In this document: piece by piece, positions 25,786-35,477 of the stretch | Numbering within the stretch: position 1 is the stretch's first letter | Layout: every line of letters starts with the position of its first letter | Source of the DNA: Bacteroidota bacterium | Lineage (GTDB): Bacteria; Bacteroidota; Bacteroidia; CAIKAF01 | Direction of reading: 5' to 3' | Assembly: GCA_016866335.1 (NCBI GenBank) | Contig: VGMT01000003.1 | Span: forward strand, 1-64,000 | Length of the DNA stretch: 64,000 nt | Program-made: the position numbers and the translations under genes | The notes under the pieces: generated by a model | Databases searched by the model: none | Told to the model about the DNA's origin: nothing | Seen by the model: only the letters and a program-made list of their open reading frames with translations

Positions 25786-28203
25786 TTAAGAGCCGCAGGC
25801 TTCGCAGCCTTCGGGGTTGTCGAGAGAGCAAGACAGCTGGCTAACCACTTCGGGGTTGATTTCTTCAGAAACGGTTTCGTTTTCGGAGGGTTCAGCCTGG
25901 GTGACCGGAATGGATGTGGCGTTTTTATCGACCGTAAATTGAACGGCATCGGCTCCTGCTTTTGACCGGAGGTAGTACATGCCGGTTTTAAGGCCCTTTT
26001 CCCAAGCGTAAAAATGCAGGGAGGTCATTCTAGCGAAGGTCGGGCTTTCCATGAAGATATTCAAGGATTGGCTTTGGTCGATGAAGGCTCCGCGGTCGGC
26101 CGCCATATCTATCAAATCTCTTTGTTTGATTTCCCAAACGGTTTTGTAGATGGCCTTTATGTTGTCGGGGATTTCGTCGATGTTTTGGATGGAGCCATTG
26201 TGCAGCATGATTTTGTTTTTCATGTCGTTACTCCAAAGGCCAAGTTGCACCAAGTCGCGCAGCAGGTATTTGTTTACGACGGGGAATTCGCCAGAGAGTA
26301 CCCTGCGCATGTACATGTTGCTGGTAAAGGGCTCAAAGCATTCGTTGTTGCCCAAGATTTGTGCTGTAGAGGCAGTTGGCATGGGAGCGAGCAGCAGGGA
26401 ATTGCGCAGTCCGTATTCTTGGATTTCTTCTTTTAGCACATCCCACTCCCAGCGGTTGCTGGGTTGAACCCCCCACATATCGTATTGCAAAATGCCTTGG
26501 CTTGCGGGTGATCCGGGGAAAGATTCATAGTGTCCTTCTGCCTTTGCCAGGTCTTTGGAGCAGGTAAGGGCGGCATAATAGATGGTTTCAAAAATTTCCT
26601 TGTTCAGTTTCTTTGCTTCATCTGAATCGAAGGGAATGCGCATCATCACGAAGGTGTCGGCCAGACCTTGAACCCCCAGGCCAATAGGTCGGTGGCGCAT
26701 GTTGGAGTTTCGTGCTTCCTTGATGGGGTAGTAATTCCGGTCAATGATGCGGTTTAGGTTACGGGTTGCTGTGTAGGTAATTTGGAACAGTCGTTCATGG
26801 TCGAAGGTTTTGTCTTCTTTCACGAATTTAGGAAGGGCGAAGGAGGCCAGATTGCAAACGGCTACCTCGTCGGGGGCGGTATATTCAATGATTTCGGTGC
26901 AGAGGTTTGAGGATTGGATGGTGCCCAGGTTTTTTTGGTTGCTTTTGCTGTTGGCTGCGTCCTTGTACAGCATGTAAGGGGTACCGGTTTCAACCTGCGA
27001 TTCAATAATTCGGGTCCACAGGGTACGGGCTTTAATTTTACGGCGGTATTTGCCGGCGGCTACGTAGGAGTGGTACAAATTTTCGAATTCTTCGCTGTGG
27101 GTTTCATTCAGGCCTGGGGCTTCGTTGGGGCAGAACAAATACCAATCGGAATCGTCTTTTACCTGTTTCATAAACAGGTCAGGAATCCATAGCGCCAAAA
27201 ACAGGTCTCGGGTACGGAGTTCTTCTTGCCCGGTGTTTTTTTTCAGTTCCAAGAAATCCATGATATCGTCGTGCCAGGGCTCAATGTACACAGCGAACGA
27301 GCCTTTTCGTTTGCCGCCGCCTTGGTCAACGTACCGGGCGGTATCGTTGAACACGCGCAGCATAGGAACTATGCCGTTTGATGTTCCGTTTGTCCCTTTG
27401 ATGTAGGAGCCTTTTGCCCGTATTTTATGGATGGCTAGGCCAATTCCGCCGGCCGATTGGGAAATTTTAGCCGTTTGTTTAATGGTATCGTAAATGCCAT
27501 CGATGCTATCGCCTTTCATTTGAAGAAGGAAGCAGCTTGACATTTGGGGTTTTGGGGTGCCTGAGTTAAACAGGGTAGGGGTGGCATGAGTAAACCAGCC
27601 TTCGCTTAACAGATGATAGGTTTCAATAGCGGCATGCAGGTCTTCTTTATGAATGCCAATGGCTACCCGCATGTACATGTGCTGGGGGCGTTCGGCCACT
27701 TTGCCTTTTAGGCGGAGCAGGTACGATTTTTCTAGGGTTTTAAATCCAAAGTAATCAAAGTGATAATCTCGGTCGTAAATTAGGGTAGAATCGAGCAGTT
27801 CTGCATTTTTTTGAATGATTTCCCATACATCTTGTGCAATCAAAGAGGCCGATTGCCCGGTCATCGGGTCGATGTATTGATACAGGGCATCGATGCTTTT
27901 CGAGAAGCTTTTTTCGGTGTCTTTGTGCAGGTTCGAAACAGCTATTCGGCTGGCAAGCAGGGCGTAATCGGGGTGAATCACCGACATCGCCGCGGCTTCT
28001 TGGGCAGCCAGGTTGTCGAGGTCAGAAGTAGTTATGCCGGTGTACATCCCGTTGATCACCTTCATAGCCACCTTGATGGGATCAACATAGGTTGGGTTTA
28101 AGCCGTAGCACAGTTTTATTATGCGTGCGGTGATTTTATCGAATTTAACGCTTTCACGACGGCCGTCGCGCTTAATCACGAACATTTCTTTCATGTCTTC
28201 CAT
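25786..28203 (-). CDS. nrdA: Ribonucleoside-diphosphate reductase alpha subunit, class I
   Basis: An 805-residue catalytic subunit reducing ribonucleotides to deoxyribonucleotides. The N-terminal ATP-cone (about residues 5-95, [20 protein letters not shown]) binds the allosteric effector dATP/ATP. Active-site pieces visible: MSSCFLLQ (first redox Cys), SSNLCTEI (thiyl Cys with Asn and Glu), [10 protein letters not shown] (second redox Cys) and the radical-transfer tyrosines in [10 protein letters not shown]. The C-terminal tail ends CEACGS, the CxxC shuttle that hands electrons from thioredoxin. Motif details resemble the eukaryote-like class I group. The beta subunit lies 59 bp upstream on the same strand. 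Confidence 0.96.
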   Translation of the reverse strand: MEDMKEMFVIKRDGRRESVKFDKITARIIKLCYGLNPTYVDPIKVAMKVINGMYTGITTSDLDNLAAQEAAAMSVIHPDYALLASRIAVSNLHKDTEKSFSKSIDALYQYIDPMTGQSASLIAQDVWEIIQKNAELLDSTLIYDRDYHFDYFGFKTLEKSYLLRLKGKVAERPQHMYMRVAIGIHKEDLHAAIETYHLLSEGWFTHATPTLFNSGTPKPQMSSCFLLQMKGDSIDGIYDTIKQTAKISQSAGGIGLAIHKIRAKGSYIKGTNGTSNGIVPMLRVFNDTARYVDQGGGKRKGSFAVYIEPWHDDIMDFLELKKNTGQEELRTRDLFLALWIPDLFMKQVKDDSDWYLFCPNEAPGLNETHSEEFENLYHSYVAAGKYRRKIKARTLWTRIIESQVETGTPYMLYKDAANSKSNQKNLGTIQSSNLCTEIIEYTAPDEVAVCNLASFALPKFVKEDKTFDHERLFQITYTATRNLNRIIDRNYYPIKEARNSNMRHRPIGLGVQGLADTFVMMRIPFDSDEAKKLNKEIFETIYYAALTCSKDLAKAEGHYESFPGSPASQGILQYDMWGVQPSNRWEWDVLKEEIQEYGLRNSLLLAPMPTASTAQILGNNECFEPFTSNMYMRRVLSGEFPVVNKYLLRDLVQLGLWSNDMKNKIMLHNGSIQNIDEIPDNIKAIYKTVWEIKQRDLIDMAADRGAFIDQSQSLNIFMESPTFARMTSLHFYAWEKGLKTGMYYLRSKAGADAVQFTVDKNATSIPVTQAEPSENETVSEEINPEVVSQLSCSLDNPEGCEACGS

Positions 28204-28262
28204 ACGGGCAAAGCTGAATAATGCGGTTGGGTAAATGAATTAAACTTGGGTTGGAGTTGCCT

Positions 28263-29282
28263 TTAAAAGTCTTCGTCTAGGCTAAATCCAGTTGAAACAT
28301 CGGCTTTTTTGTATTCGCTCACGCGTTTTTCAAAGAAGTTGGTTTTCCCTTGCAAGGAAATAAACTCCATAAAGCTGAAGGGGTTTGTGGACTTGTATAG
28401 TTTTGGGCAACCTAGTGCTGAGAGCCAGTGATCGGCCACAAACTCGATGTACTGTTTCATTAGGTCGGCGTTCATGCCTATAAGTCGAACGGGCAGGCTT
28501 TCGGTAATGAATTCTTTTTCGATTTCAACGGCATCGGCAATGATTTCTTGGATGCGTTCTTGTGGAAGTTTATTAACAATATGTTTGGTGTACAGGTGGC
28601 AGGCGAATTCGCAGTGAAGACCTTCGTCGCGGCTAATGAATTCATTGCTTGAGGCCAAACCGGGCATCAATCCCTTTTGCTTTAGCCAGAAAATGGCGCA
28701 GAAGCTGCCCGAGAAGAAAATGCCTTCAACAGCGGCAAAGGCGATAAGCCGTTCGGCGAATTTGGGCGATTCAATCCATCGAAGGGCCCATTCTGCTTTC
28801 TTTTGGATGCAGGGCATAGTTTCAATGGCGCGAAACAACGATTTTTTCTCGTTGGGGTCGATTACATAGGTGTCAATCAACAAAGAATACATTTCCGAAT
28901 GGATGTTCTCCATCATGATTTGGAAGCCATAAAACATTTTGGCTTCGGTATATTGTACCTCGCGGACGAAGTTCTCGGCAAGGTTTTCGTTTACTATGCC
29001 ATCGGAGGCGGCGAAAAAAGCCAATACATATTTAAGGAAGTGTTTTTCGTCGGCCGACATTTTGCTCCAATCGCTCTTATCTTGAGCCAAATCTACTTCT
29101 TCGGCTCTCCAAAACAACGATTGTTGCTTTTTATACAGCTGCCAAATGTCGTTGTGCTCAATCGGAAACAAAACAAAACGATCTGGATTCTCTTCCAAAA
29201 TGGGTTCGTCAATAACCAACCTGGTTTTTAGAGCTTCCTCGACCTCCGACGCGTTCTTCACTTCAATAAAAGATTCCGACAT
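28263..29282 (-). CDS. nrdB: Ribonucleoside-diphosphate reductase beta subunit
   Basis: A 339-residue ferritin-like radical-generating subunit. Metal ligands appear in order: [11 protein letters not shown] (Asp), EIVNEN-type helix and [13 protein letters not shown] (Glu and His), [13 protein letters not shown] (Glu and His). The Tyr in HSEMYSLLI is in the position of the stable tyrosyl radical of class Ia enzymes, so a Tyr-dependent diiron subunit is expected rather than a radical-lacking variant. It precedes nrdA by 59 bp, the reverse of the E. coli order. A 450-bp region with palindromes lies upstream. Confidence 0.95.
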   Translation of the reverse strand: MSESFIEVKNASEVEEALKTRLVIDEPILEENPDRFVLFPIEHNDIWQLYKKQQSLFWRAEEVDLAQDKSDWSKMSADEKHFLKYVLAFFAASDGIVNENLAENFVREVQYTEAKMFYGFQIMMENIHSEMYSLLIDTYVIDPNEKKSLFRAIETMPCIQKKAEWALRWIESPKFAERLIAFAAVEGIFFSGSFCAIFWLKQKGLMPGLASSNEFISRDEGLHCEFACHLYTKHIVNKLPQERIQEIIADAVEIEKEFITESLPVRLIGMNADLMKQYIEFVADHWLSALGCPKLYKSTNPFSFMEFISLQGKTNFFEKRVSEYKKADVSTGFSLDEDF

Positions 29283-29493
29283 AAATATGTGGTTTTAATT
29301 TGTTAATGGCCTCAGCTTTAATTTTTTATGAATCTTCCTAATGGCTTTTCCCGTTCAGCGTATGACCATCACAAATTTTCAATAAAAAAACATGCAGAAC
29401 AACAAAAATGCCCCTCCAATTATTCACATTTTACCAATGTTATTAACAATTTTTTTGGCCGTTTTTGTCCTTGAAATTCTTAACATTGGCTCT

Positions 29494-29514
29494 ATTCCTT
29501 TGCATCAAAGGAAT
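29494..29514. promoter_or_regulatory. Perfect 9+3+9 inverted repeat upstream of nrdB
   Basis: ATTCCTTTG and CAAAGGAAT are exact reverse complements separated by CAT. The site is about 210 bp upstream of the nrdB start and is typical in shape for a dimeric regulator. Confidence 0.55.
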
Positions 29515-29529
29515 GCAATCGAAATCAAC

Positions 29530-29548
29530 AAGGAATTGTGAAATCCTT
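29530..29548. promoter_or_regulatory. Second related inverted repeat upstream of nrdB
   Basis: AAGGA and TCCTT arms with TT/AA inside them, centred 35 bp from the first repeat. It shares the AAGGA half-site, so both may bind one factor. Confidence 0.4.
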
Positions 29549-29732
29549 TGCAAAAAAAGGGGTATAGAAGTTTTGAAGTTTGGTTTTTTTTTGGTAAGAC
29601 AAAAAGGAAGCCCCGTTTTTTCTTAACATTGACCTTTCGGCCAACCATTGCTTAGAGTTTGTTCTTTCTGGCTTGAAGGTTTGCCCCATACCCTAGGACA
29701 CAAGACCCAAAAAACAAGTTAGACATTTAATA

Positions 29733-30311
29733 TTAATCTGAATTTTTTTGCTGCCATTCCGCCGCCAATTTTAATTTTTCATACCATTCCTCTCCATAAG
29801 CCCGCACCAACGCGGAACGGCAAAAGGCATATACTGCAATCTTATTTTGTGCCCCACAGGCGCAGGCTGGGCTGCATATTTTCCAGCGTTCGTAATTGAT
29901 CGCTTCAAACTGAGGGTATTTCTGTACTCGAATGGGATACAAATGGCAGCTTAATGGCTTTTGAAAAGAAACCGCCCCAGCTTTCCAAGCTTTTTCTATT
30001 CCGCACCAAGCCACCCCGTTTTCAAATACAGTATAGGCGCAATGTTTGCCATCTACCAACGGGGTTACGGCTTCTCCATCTATGGGGTCGGCCACCCAGA
30101 CTCCTTGTTCTTCAATTGCTTTTGCACCGTCTTCAGGTAAATAGGGTTTAACGTCTGTCCAAATTTGGGCCAGGATTTCTTTTTCGGAATCGGCTACAGG
30201 TGCCCCTGCATCGCCCTCAACACAACAGGCCCCTTTGCACTTGCTTAAATCGCAGGCAAAGTACTGGTCTAATACATCAAGCGATACAACTTTACCATCA
30301 ATTTCAATCAT
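29733..30311 (-). CDS. DUF3109 family cysteine-rich protein
   Basis: A 192-residue cytosolic protein with many conserved Cys: FACDLSKCKGACC near the N terminus, WCGIEKAW, SCHLYPIRV and CSPACACG in the middle, and FCRSALV near the C terminus. This arrangement matches DUF3109, a Bacteroidota family of unknown function that probably chelates zinc or an iron-sulfur cluster. EGDAGAPV after the first Cys group is characteristic. It diverges from trpS, with the two promoter boxes 12 bp apart. Function is not known. Confidence 0.88.
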   Translation of the reverse strand: MIEIDGKVVSLDVLDQYFACDLSKCKGACCVEGDAGAPVADSEKEILAQIWTDVKPYLPEDGAKAIEEQGVWVADPIDGEAVTPLVDGKHCAYTVFENGVAWCGIEKAWKAGAVSFQKPLSCHLYPIRVQKYPQFEAINYERWKICSPACACGAQNKIAVYAFCRSALVRAYGEEWYEKLKLAAEWQQKNSD

Positions 30312-30328
30312 GTAGGCCTACTTTATCG

Positions 30329-30336
30329 CAAAGGTA
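30329..30336 (-). promoter_or_regulatory. Promoter -7 box TACCTTTG (DUF3109 gene)
   Basis: Fits TAnnTTTG, 17 bp before the ATG at 30311. It is back-to-back with the trpS box. Confidence 0.6.
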
Positions 30337-30348
30337 GGAGGGAATTGG

Positions 30349-30356
30349 TAATTTTG
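30349..30356 (+). promoter_or_regulatory. Promoter -7 box TAATTTTG (trpS)
   Basis: Fits TAnnTTTG, 16 bp before the trpS ATG at 30373. Confidence 0.6.
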
Positions 30357-30372
30357 AGCCAAACTTAAGGAC

Positions 30373-31350
30373 ATGCAGCGCATTCTAACTGGCATTCAAA
30401 GTACAAACCAGCCCCATTTGGGCAATATTTTAGGAGCCATTGAGCCTATGGTTCAATTGAGTCAGGCTCCGAATATGGAGGCCTTCGCCTTTATAGCTGA
30501 CTTGCATGCCCTAACCACGGTAAAAGAAGGACAGGATCGCCGACACAAGGTTCGGCAAGTGGCTGCCACTTGGATTGCTTGTGGTTTTGATGTAGAAAAA
30601 AACAGATTGTATTGCCAGTCCGATTTACCCGAAGTTACCGAACTGACTTGGTATTTAAATTGCTTTACGCCTTTTCCCATGCTGGCCAATGCCCATTCGT
30701 TCAAAGATAAATCCAACCGGTTGAGCGACGTTAATGCTGGGCTGTTTACCTATCCCGTTCTCATGGCCGCCGATATTTTGGGCTACGACGCCCATTGGGT
30801 GCCCGTAGGGAAAGACCAACTTCAACATCTTGAAATGGCCCGCGATATTGCACACAGCATTAACCATAGGTACGGCGATGTTTTGGTGGTGCCCCAGGCA
30901 AAGGTGGCCGAAGAAACCATGCTAATTCCAGGTACCGATGGGCAAAAAATGAGCAAGAGCTATGGGAATTTTATTGACATCTTTCTGCCCGAAAAGGAAC
31001 TTAAAAAGGTGTTGATGGGCATTTTGACCGATTCAACTCCTTTGGAAGAACCCAAAGATGCCGATGCTTGTATTGTCTATCAACTGTTTAAATGCATAGG
31101 AAGTCCTGAGCAGGCCCTTGAAATGCGCAATAAATTGCAAGCCGGCGGCTACGGATACGGGCATGCCAAATCGGAATTGCTCGGAGCTCTTTTGCAACGG
31201 TTTGATAAGGCACGTGGTATTTACGCCGATTTGATGTCGAACCCTGATGAATTAGAGCGTATTTTGGCTAAAGGAGCAGAACGTACCCGCCCTATTCTGC
31301 ATGAAACCCTTCAACGCGTTCGGAATGCCCTTGGATTTTCCGTTTCCTGA
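30373..31350 (+). CDS. trpS: Tryptophanyl-tRNA synthetase
   Basis: A 325-residue class I synthetase charging tRNA-Trp. The HIGH-type motif appears as PHLGN in the opening TGIQSTNQPHLGNILG, and the KMSKS loop is exact (GQKMSKSYGN). The middle has the usual VPVGKDQLQHLEMARDIA. Length is normal for bacterial TrpS (about 325-335). Start at 30373 fits both the N-terminal pattern and the promoter. The next gene follows after 66 bp in the same direction. Confidence 0.96.
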   Translation: MQRILTGIQSTNQPHLGNILGAIEPMVQLSQAPNMEAFAFIADLHALTTVKEGQDRRHKVRQVAATWIACGFDVEKNRLYCQSDLPEVTELTWYLNCFTPFPMLANAHSFKDKSNRLSDVNAGLFTYPVLMAADILGYDAHWVPVGKDQLQHLEMARDIAHSINHRYGDVLVVPQAKVAEETMLIPGTDGQKMSKSYGNFIDIFLPEKELKKVLMGILTDSTPLEEPKDADACIVYQLFKCIGSPEQALEMRNKLQAGGYGYGHAKSELLGALLQRFDKARGIYADLMSNPDELERILAKGAERTRPILHETLQRVRNALGFSVS

Positions 31351-31416
31351 TTTTTCCCAGCTACTTTTGCTTCGTCCTACGTCTACTTTTTGTTCCTTTG
31401 TTTGAATTGTCTCTGA

Positions 31417-32331
31417 ATGTCTATCCAAGTTCAGTCCATTACCAAAACCTACAGCAGTCAAAAAGCCCTTGACCAGGTGAGTTTTTCTATTCAACAAGGT
31501 GAAATTGTAGGGTTTTTGGGGCCGAATGGCGCCGGAAAGAGCACCATGATGAAGATTTTAACGGGTTTTATTCCGGCCGATTCCGGTTTGGCTTCGGTGG
31601 CCGGATTTAATATTCAAACCCAACCCTTAGAGCTTAAGCGCAGGGTGGGGTATTTGCCTGAATCAAACCCCTTGTATCCAGACATGTATGTAAAGGAGTT
31701 TCTTCGGTTTATTGGACGTTTGCATGGATTCTCAGGAACCCTGCTTTCAAAGCGCGTGGCTGAAATGATCGAGGTTACGGGATTGGGCTTAGAACAACAC
31801 AAGCGCACGGGTGCCCTGTCAAAAGGCTATAAGCAGCGGGTCGGCTTGGCCGCGGCCTTAATCCATGATCCCGAGGTGGTTATTTTAGATGAGCCTACCA
31901 GCGGTTTTGACCCCAATCAATTGGTAGAAATTCGAAATTTAATTCGCGGGCTGGCAGGTAAAAAAACCGTTTTGCTCTCTTCTCATATTCTTCAAGAGGT
32001 TCAAGCCGTTTGCCAGCGTGTACTCATTCTAGACCGGGGGCGCTTGGTGGAAGATGCTCCCATTGATGCATTAGGTTCTAGAACATCGGGGGGAATTGTT
32101 TGGTTGGCCGAATTTGAAGAGGATTTGAAACAACAGCAGTTGCAAGGTATTCCTGGTATTACAAGGGTGCAAGCCCTGGACGGCAAGCGTTGGCATTTGC
32201 TTAGCGAAACCGAAAAGGGTGTGGCCATGGCCATCTCGCGCTGGGCCATGGAACAAGGAATTACCCTGAACGGTATCCAAAAAGAATCTAGAAGCCTGGA
32301 AGAAGTCTTCCGGGAAAAAACAGGCAATTGA
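31417..32331 (+). CDS. gldA: GldA-like ABC transporter ATP-binding protein
   Basis: A 304-residue ABC ATPase. Walker A is GPNGAGKST, the Q-loop region contains LPESNPLYPDMYV, the signature is LSKGYKQRVGLAAAL and Walker B is VVILDEPTSGFD, followed by the H-loop in LLSSHILQEV. The sequence around GYLPESNPLYPDMYVKEFL is close to GldA, the ATPase of the GldAFG transporter tied to gliding in Bacteroidota. No gldF or gldG permease lies beside it; GldA is often encoded apart, so the name is likely but not certain. The next gene begins 1 bp after its stop. Confidence 0.78.
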   Translation: MSIQVQSITKTYSSQKALDQVSFSIQQGEIVGFLGPNGAGKSTMMKILTGFIPADSGLASVAGFNIQTQPLELKRRVGYLPESNPLYPDMYVKEFLRFIGRLHGFSGTLLSKRVAEMIEVTGLGLEQHKRTGALSKGYKQRVGLAAALIHDPEVVILDEPTSGFDPNQLVEIRNLIRGLAGKKTVLLSSHILQEVQAVCQRVLILDRGRLVEDAPIDALGSRTSGGIVWLAEFEEDLKQQQLQGIPGITRVQALDGKRWHLLSETEKGVAMAISRWAMEQGITLNGIQKESRSLEEVFREKTGN

Positions 32332-32332
32332 T

Positions 32333-32764
32333 ATGGGAAATCCCAAGTATTCTATAATGACCCCCGTGCTGCTGCTTATGCTATTGGTGGCTTTAATTCC
32401 CATCTTTTTTGTGGTTTTCGCCGGAGTTGGCTCTGCCTTTGGCCTTATCAATAGAGCTGCCTCTCAGGGTAAAGCAAACATCAAAACCTTGACTCCCCAC
32501 TCGGCCCTAAAGCAAAACGACAAAGGCAACCACTTGATGCTGAATCTGGGTTTAATGGATAAAACACTGCTGAATCCGGTGGATAGCCTGGCTTATTCGG
32601 GCGAATTCGTTTTGGCTCAGGGCCGTGGAACCTGGTTGGTTTTAAGGGAGCGCAACGACAAGCCCAGCTTTTTAACGGCCAGCGATGTGCAGGGCTACCG
32701 GCAAATTCGACTTCAATTGGGCGTGCCCGAGGCGCTGGCCCTTCAGGCCATTGCCCAACCCTGA
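32333..32764 (+). CDS. Small membrane protein of unknown function after gldA
   Basis: A 143-residue protein with one strong membrane segment at about residues 10-33 (TPVLLLMLLVALIPIFFVVF) followed by a Gly/Ala-rich stretch and a soluble domain containing HSALKQNDKGNHLMLNLGLM and GEFVLAQGRGTWLVLRERND. It starts 1 bp after the gldA stop, so it is co-translated with it. It is too short and has too few membrane helices to be the missing permease. I do not recognise the family. It converges with the S9 peptidase gene. Confidence 0.7.
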   Translation: MGNPKYSIMTPVLLLMLLVALIPIFFVVFAGVGSAFGLINRAASQGKANIKTLTPHSALKQNDKGNHLMLNLGLMDKTLLNPVDSLAYSGEFVLAQGRGTWLVLRERNDKPSFLTASDVQGYRQIRLQLGVPEALALQAIAQP

Positions 32765-32766
32765 AT

Positions 32767-34893
32767 TTAAGGTTTTAAATGTTGGTTTAAGTACCGGGTG
32801 ATTTTGTCCATCAGGTGCACCCGGTCTTTGCCCGCCACATTGTGGGCATGGTTTGGGTACAAAAAGAAATCTACGGGAATGGATTTATCCACACAGGCTT
32901 TTATAAATTGCATGGAATGCTGAGGTACCACCACATCGTCTTGGTCGCCATGGATAATCAACAGGGGGGCCTTTAGGTTTTTGGCTCGTGCAGGCAGGTT
33001 GCTTAGGGCGTACCCTTCCGGGTTTTCCTGGGGTTGGTCCATGTACCGTTCCCCATACATCACTTCGTACAAACTCCAATCCATAACGGGACCTCCGGCA
33101 ACTCCCACCGCAAAATCATCGGGATTTCGTGTAAGCAGGTTGGTGGTCATAAATCCACCAAAACTCCAGCCATGCACTCCAATGCGAAACTTGTCCACAA
33201 AGGGGAGCGATTTAAGATAATTCAAACCTTGCAATTGGTCGGTAGCCTCCATTTCTCCCAATTGACGGTGAATGACTTCCTCAAAGATTTTTCCTCGGTG
33301 GGCCGAACCTCGGTTGTCAAGGGTGAACACCAGATATCCTTCTTGTGCCATATAGTAATCCCAAAGTCGAGCTCCCCAAAGCCAAGAGCGGCTAATCATT
33401 TGAGCATGCGGGCCACCATACACATATATAAGGACTGGGTATTTTTTTGAGGGGTCAAATTGGCCGGGATAAATGATGCGCGCATTTACCGCTGTTTTGC
33501 CATCGGCGGCGGTCAAGGTTATCTGTTCTGCTCTGGGCAGGGTAAATCCCTGTTCGCTATAGGGATTGGGTGCATCAAGCAGGCGTTGACGGCTGCGGGC
33601 ATCAACCCAATCTATGCGGTTGGGCAATAAAGGGTTAGATAGTTTGTCGACCCAAGCCGTGCCGCTGGGATTGGGAATGATGCTGTGCACACCATCGCCT
33701 TCGGTAAGCAGCCGGTATTTTCCCGAGTTTAGGTTGATGGCGTACGATTGCCGATCTAAACCGTTGTTTTCTGAACGGGTAATCCAAACTTCTTTCCCAA
33801 AAACACCATGGAAATCGGTGATGGGAAATGGCCCTGTGCTGAGTTGGCGAATGAGCTTTCCCTCTGTTGAATAAAGATAGGCATGGTCGTACCCGTCCCG
33901 TTCGCTGCGCCAAATAAATTGCTGGGGGTTTCCTGGAATAAAGCTAAGCCCATGTTCGGGTTCCACCCAATGTGGGTCGGTTTCTTGTAACAATTCCGCC
34001 TCTAACCTTCCATCTGAAATTCGATACCGGCACAGTTTTAAGCTGTCTTGACCTCGGTTCAGCAGGCCTACGTACATCGATTTTGAATCGGGCGACCAGG
34101 TTACGGCGGTTAGGTATTGTTCTTTTGGACCTTCTGTGTTTAGGGTTTGGGTGCTTCCTCCGTCCAGCTGCAGCACCTGAATGCTGACTTCTTCGCTTTT
34201 CATTCCAGCCATGGGATAGCGAACCGGGCGCTGGGCTGCAATTCGGGGACTGCTTTCCACCAATGGGTATTCGGTTACCATGCTTTCGTCTTTTCTGTAC
34301 CAAGCCAGTGCTGAGCCGTCGGGCGACCAAAACAGGCCTTCAGCAATACCGAATTCCTGCCGGTGTACGTAGCCTGAACCGTTCACTACACCGGGTTTTT
34401 CGTCTTTGGTAATGGCTCTTAATGCGCCGTTTTTCTCGGCCAGCCACACATTTTGCCCACGGGTAAAGGCTGTTTTTCCGCTGCCTAAATGCGGGTGGAT
34501 GTTCTCGGCATCTTCGGGCAGGGTGTAGTCCAATACTCGATTTTGCTGGCTAAGGTCAATTTGAATAATCCGCAAACCTTGTTGAAGCTGAAGCAGATTG
34601 GGGTTTACCCAAGCATACGAAAAGGGGAAGCCTTTTAGGCTATCGCCCAGGATTCGGTTTAATTGTTCCAATCCAAAAAGTTCAATGCGCTTGCCGTTGG
34701 GTTCAATCTTTTGTATGCCTGTGGCATCCCAGCAGGTTAGGGTGCCGGCATCTTTCCATTGTACGTTCATTAAATCTTTGGGCCCGAACTGCCTCCATTG
34801 GCCTAAGGTGGCTTGTTCTAAACTCAACTGAGCCTGTGCACACAAAGGCAACAGGCTTAATGCAATAAGGAAATTACGAAGACACATATGCAC
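32767..34893 (-). CDS. Secreted S9 family prolyl oligopeptidase/DPP IV-like
   Basis: A 708-residue exported serine peptidase. Residues 1-21 are a signal peptide (MCLRNFLIALSLLPLCAQAQ; the second Met at 34887 may be the true start). The N-terminal half is a beta-propeller (AWVNPNLLQLQQGLRI, SPDGSALAWYRK, SPDSKSMYVGLL). The C-terminal alpha/beta hydrolase has the nucleophile motif GWSFGG, the Asp in IHGDQDDVVVP and the His in PNHAHNV. The propeller Glu motif of DPP IV is not clearly placed, so DPP IV or a related acylaminoacyl peptidase are both possible. It acts in the periplasm, releasing dipeptides from peptides. Confidence 0.9.
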   Translation of the reverse strand: MHMCLRNFLIALSLLPLCAQAQLSLEQATLGQWRQFGPKDLMNVQWKDAGTLTCWDATGIQKIEPNGKRIELFGLEQLNRILGDSLKGFPFSYAWVNPNLLQLQQGLRIIQIDLSQQNRVLDYTLPEDAENIHPHLGSGKTAFTRGQNVWLAEKNGALRAITKDEKPGVVNGSGYVHRQEFGIAEGLFWSPDGSALAWYRKDESMVTEYPLVESSPRIAAQRPVRYPMAGMKSEEVSIQVLQLDGGSTQTLNTEGPKEQYLTAVTWSPDSKSMYVGLLNRGQDSLKLCRYRISDGRLEAELLQETDPHWVEPEHGLSFIPGNPQQFIWRSERDGYDHAYLYSTEGKLIRQLSTGPFPITDFHGVFGKEVWITRSENNGLDRQSYAINLNSGKYRLLTEGDGVHSIIPNPSGTAWVDKLSNPLLPNRIDWVDARSRQRLLDAPNPYSEQGFTLPRAEQITLTAADGKTAVNARIIYPGQFDPSKKYPVLIYVYGGPHAQMISRSWLWGARLWDYYMAQEGYLVFTLDNRGSAHRGKIFEEVIHRQLGEMEATDQLQGLNYLKSLPFVDKFRIGVHGWSFGGFMTTNLLTRNPDDFAVGVAGGPVMDWSLYEVMYGERYMDQPQENPEGYALSNLPARAKNLKAPLLIIHGDQDDVVVPQHSMQFIKACVDKSIPVDFFLYPNHAHNVAGKDRVHLMDKITRYLNQHLKP

Positions 34894-34928
34894 TAAAAAA
34901 AGAGATGTAATGGGGGAATTCCCATGTT

Positions 34929-34936
34929 CAAAGGTA
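34929..34936 (-). promoter_or_regulatory. Promoter -7 box TACCTTTG (S9 peptidase)
   Basis: Fits TAnnTTTG, 35 bp before the first possible ATG at 34893. Confidence 0.55.
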
Positions 34937-35014
34937 ACAATACGCTTGGTTTTAGGTAGAGCCTTTTACCTTGGTTCGCTGAGCGTTAAATTCAAAGGCC
35001 AGGTATTTAAACCG

Positions 35015-35401
35015 TTAAGGGTGATGCAGGCCTTCGGCTTGGCAGCAGGCAGGTAAGGCCTCAAAAGCCTTGGGCTCGGCAGGCACCGAATCGGCTCGGT
35101 AGCCTAAGCTGGCTATTTTTTCTCGAATGGAGTCGGGCTTAAGTCTATTGGTTTTGTACACCACCGTTAACACCTTGGTGTCAAGGTTCAGCGTGGCCGA
35201 TTTAATTCCCCTAAGAAAGCCCAATTCGGTTTCAAGACGGTTCTTGCACATGCCACAAATGGCCGAGGTTTCAATTTGAAGGGTGGCAATAGGTTGTTGC
35301 GCTTGTGCCGGATTTAAAAAGGCCAAAACAATGCAGCCCAAAACAACGATTAGGCTGAAGCGCAAGCGGCCAAGAGCCAAATTTGGAATGAAATTCTGCA
35401 T
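35015..35401 (-). CDS. Exported heavy-metal-associated (HMA) domain protein
   Basis: A 128-residue protein with a signal peptide (LRFSLIVVLGCIVLAFLNPAQAQ) and one HMA fold: strand IATLQIETSAICGMCKNRLE with the metal-binding CxxC (C-G-M-C), strand IKSATLNLDTKVLTVVY and a final helix IREKIASLGYRADSV. A second Cys pair near the C terminus (LPACCQAEG) may also bind metal. MerP-like periplasmic metal carriers have this layout; copper, mercury or zinc cannot be told apart. It is divergent from a small Cys-rich exported protein, with an 11-bp gap between the two promoter boxes, suggesting joint control. Confidence 0.85.
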   Translation of the reverse strand: MQNFIPNLALGRLRFSLIVVLGCIVLAFLNPAQAQQPIATLQIETSAICGMCKNRLETELGFLRGIKSATLNLDTKVLTVVYKTNRLKPDSIREKIASLGYRADSVPAEPKAFEALPACCQAEGLHHP

Positions 35402-35418
35402 TTTTTGTAGCTATGTTT

Positions 35419-35426
35419 CAAAGATA
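35419..35426 (-). promoter_or_regulatory. Promoter -7 box TATCTTTG (HMA gene)
   Basis: Fits TAnnTTTG, 17 bp before the ATG at 35401, back-to-back with the box at 35438. Confidence 0.6.
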
Positions 35427-35437
35427 CGGGTTTTTAG

Positions 35438-35445
35438 TACCTTTG
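35438..35445 (+). promoter_or_regulatory. Promoter -7 box TACCTTTG (Cys-rich gene)
   Basis: Fits TAnnTTTG, 32 bp before the ATG at 35478. The upstream elements of this promoter and the divergent one must overlap. Confidence 0.6.
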
Positions 35446-35477
35446 AAATGATAAAAAAGTTAAATACCCGAAATCAT

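Larger units (their letters stand above)
29283..29732. other. 450-bp A+T-rich control region upstream of nrdB
   Basis: No open frame with coding character. The DUF3109 gene ends at 29733 and nrdB starts at 29282, both on the minus strand, so this is the nrdB leader and promoter zone. It holds two inverted repeats (29494-29514 and 29530-29548), homopolymer A and T runs and two copies of CTTAACATTG (around 29479 and 29621). I see no NrdR box and no clear TAnnTTTG box close to nrdB. Confidence 0.5.
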
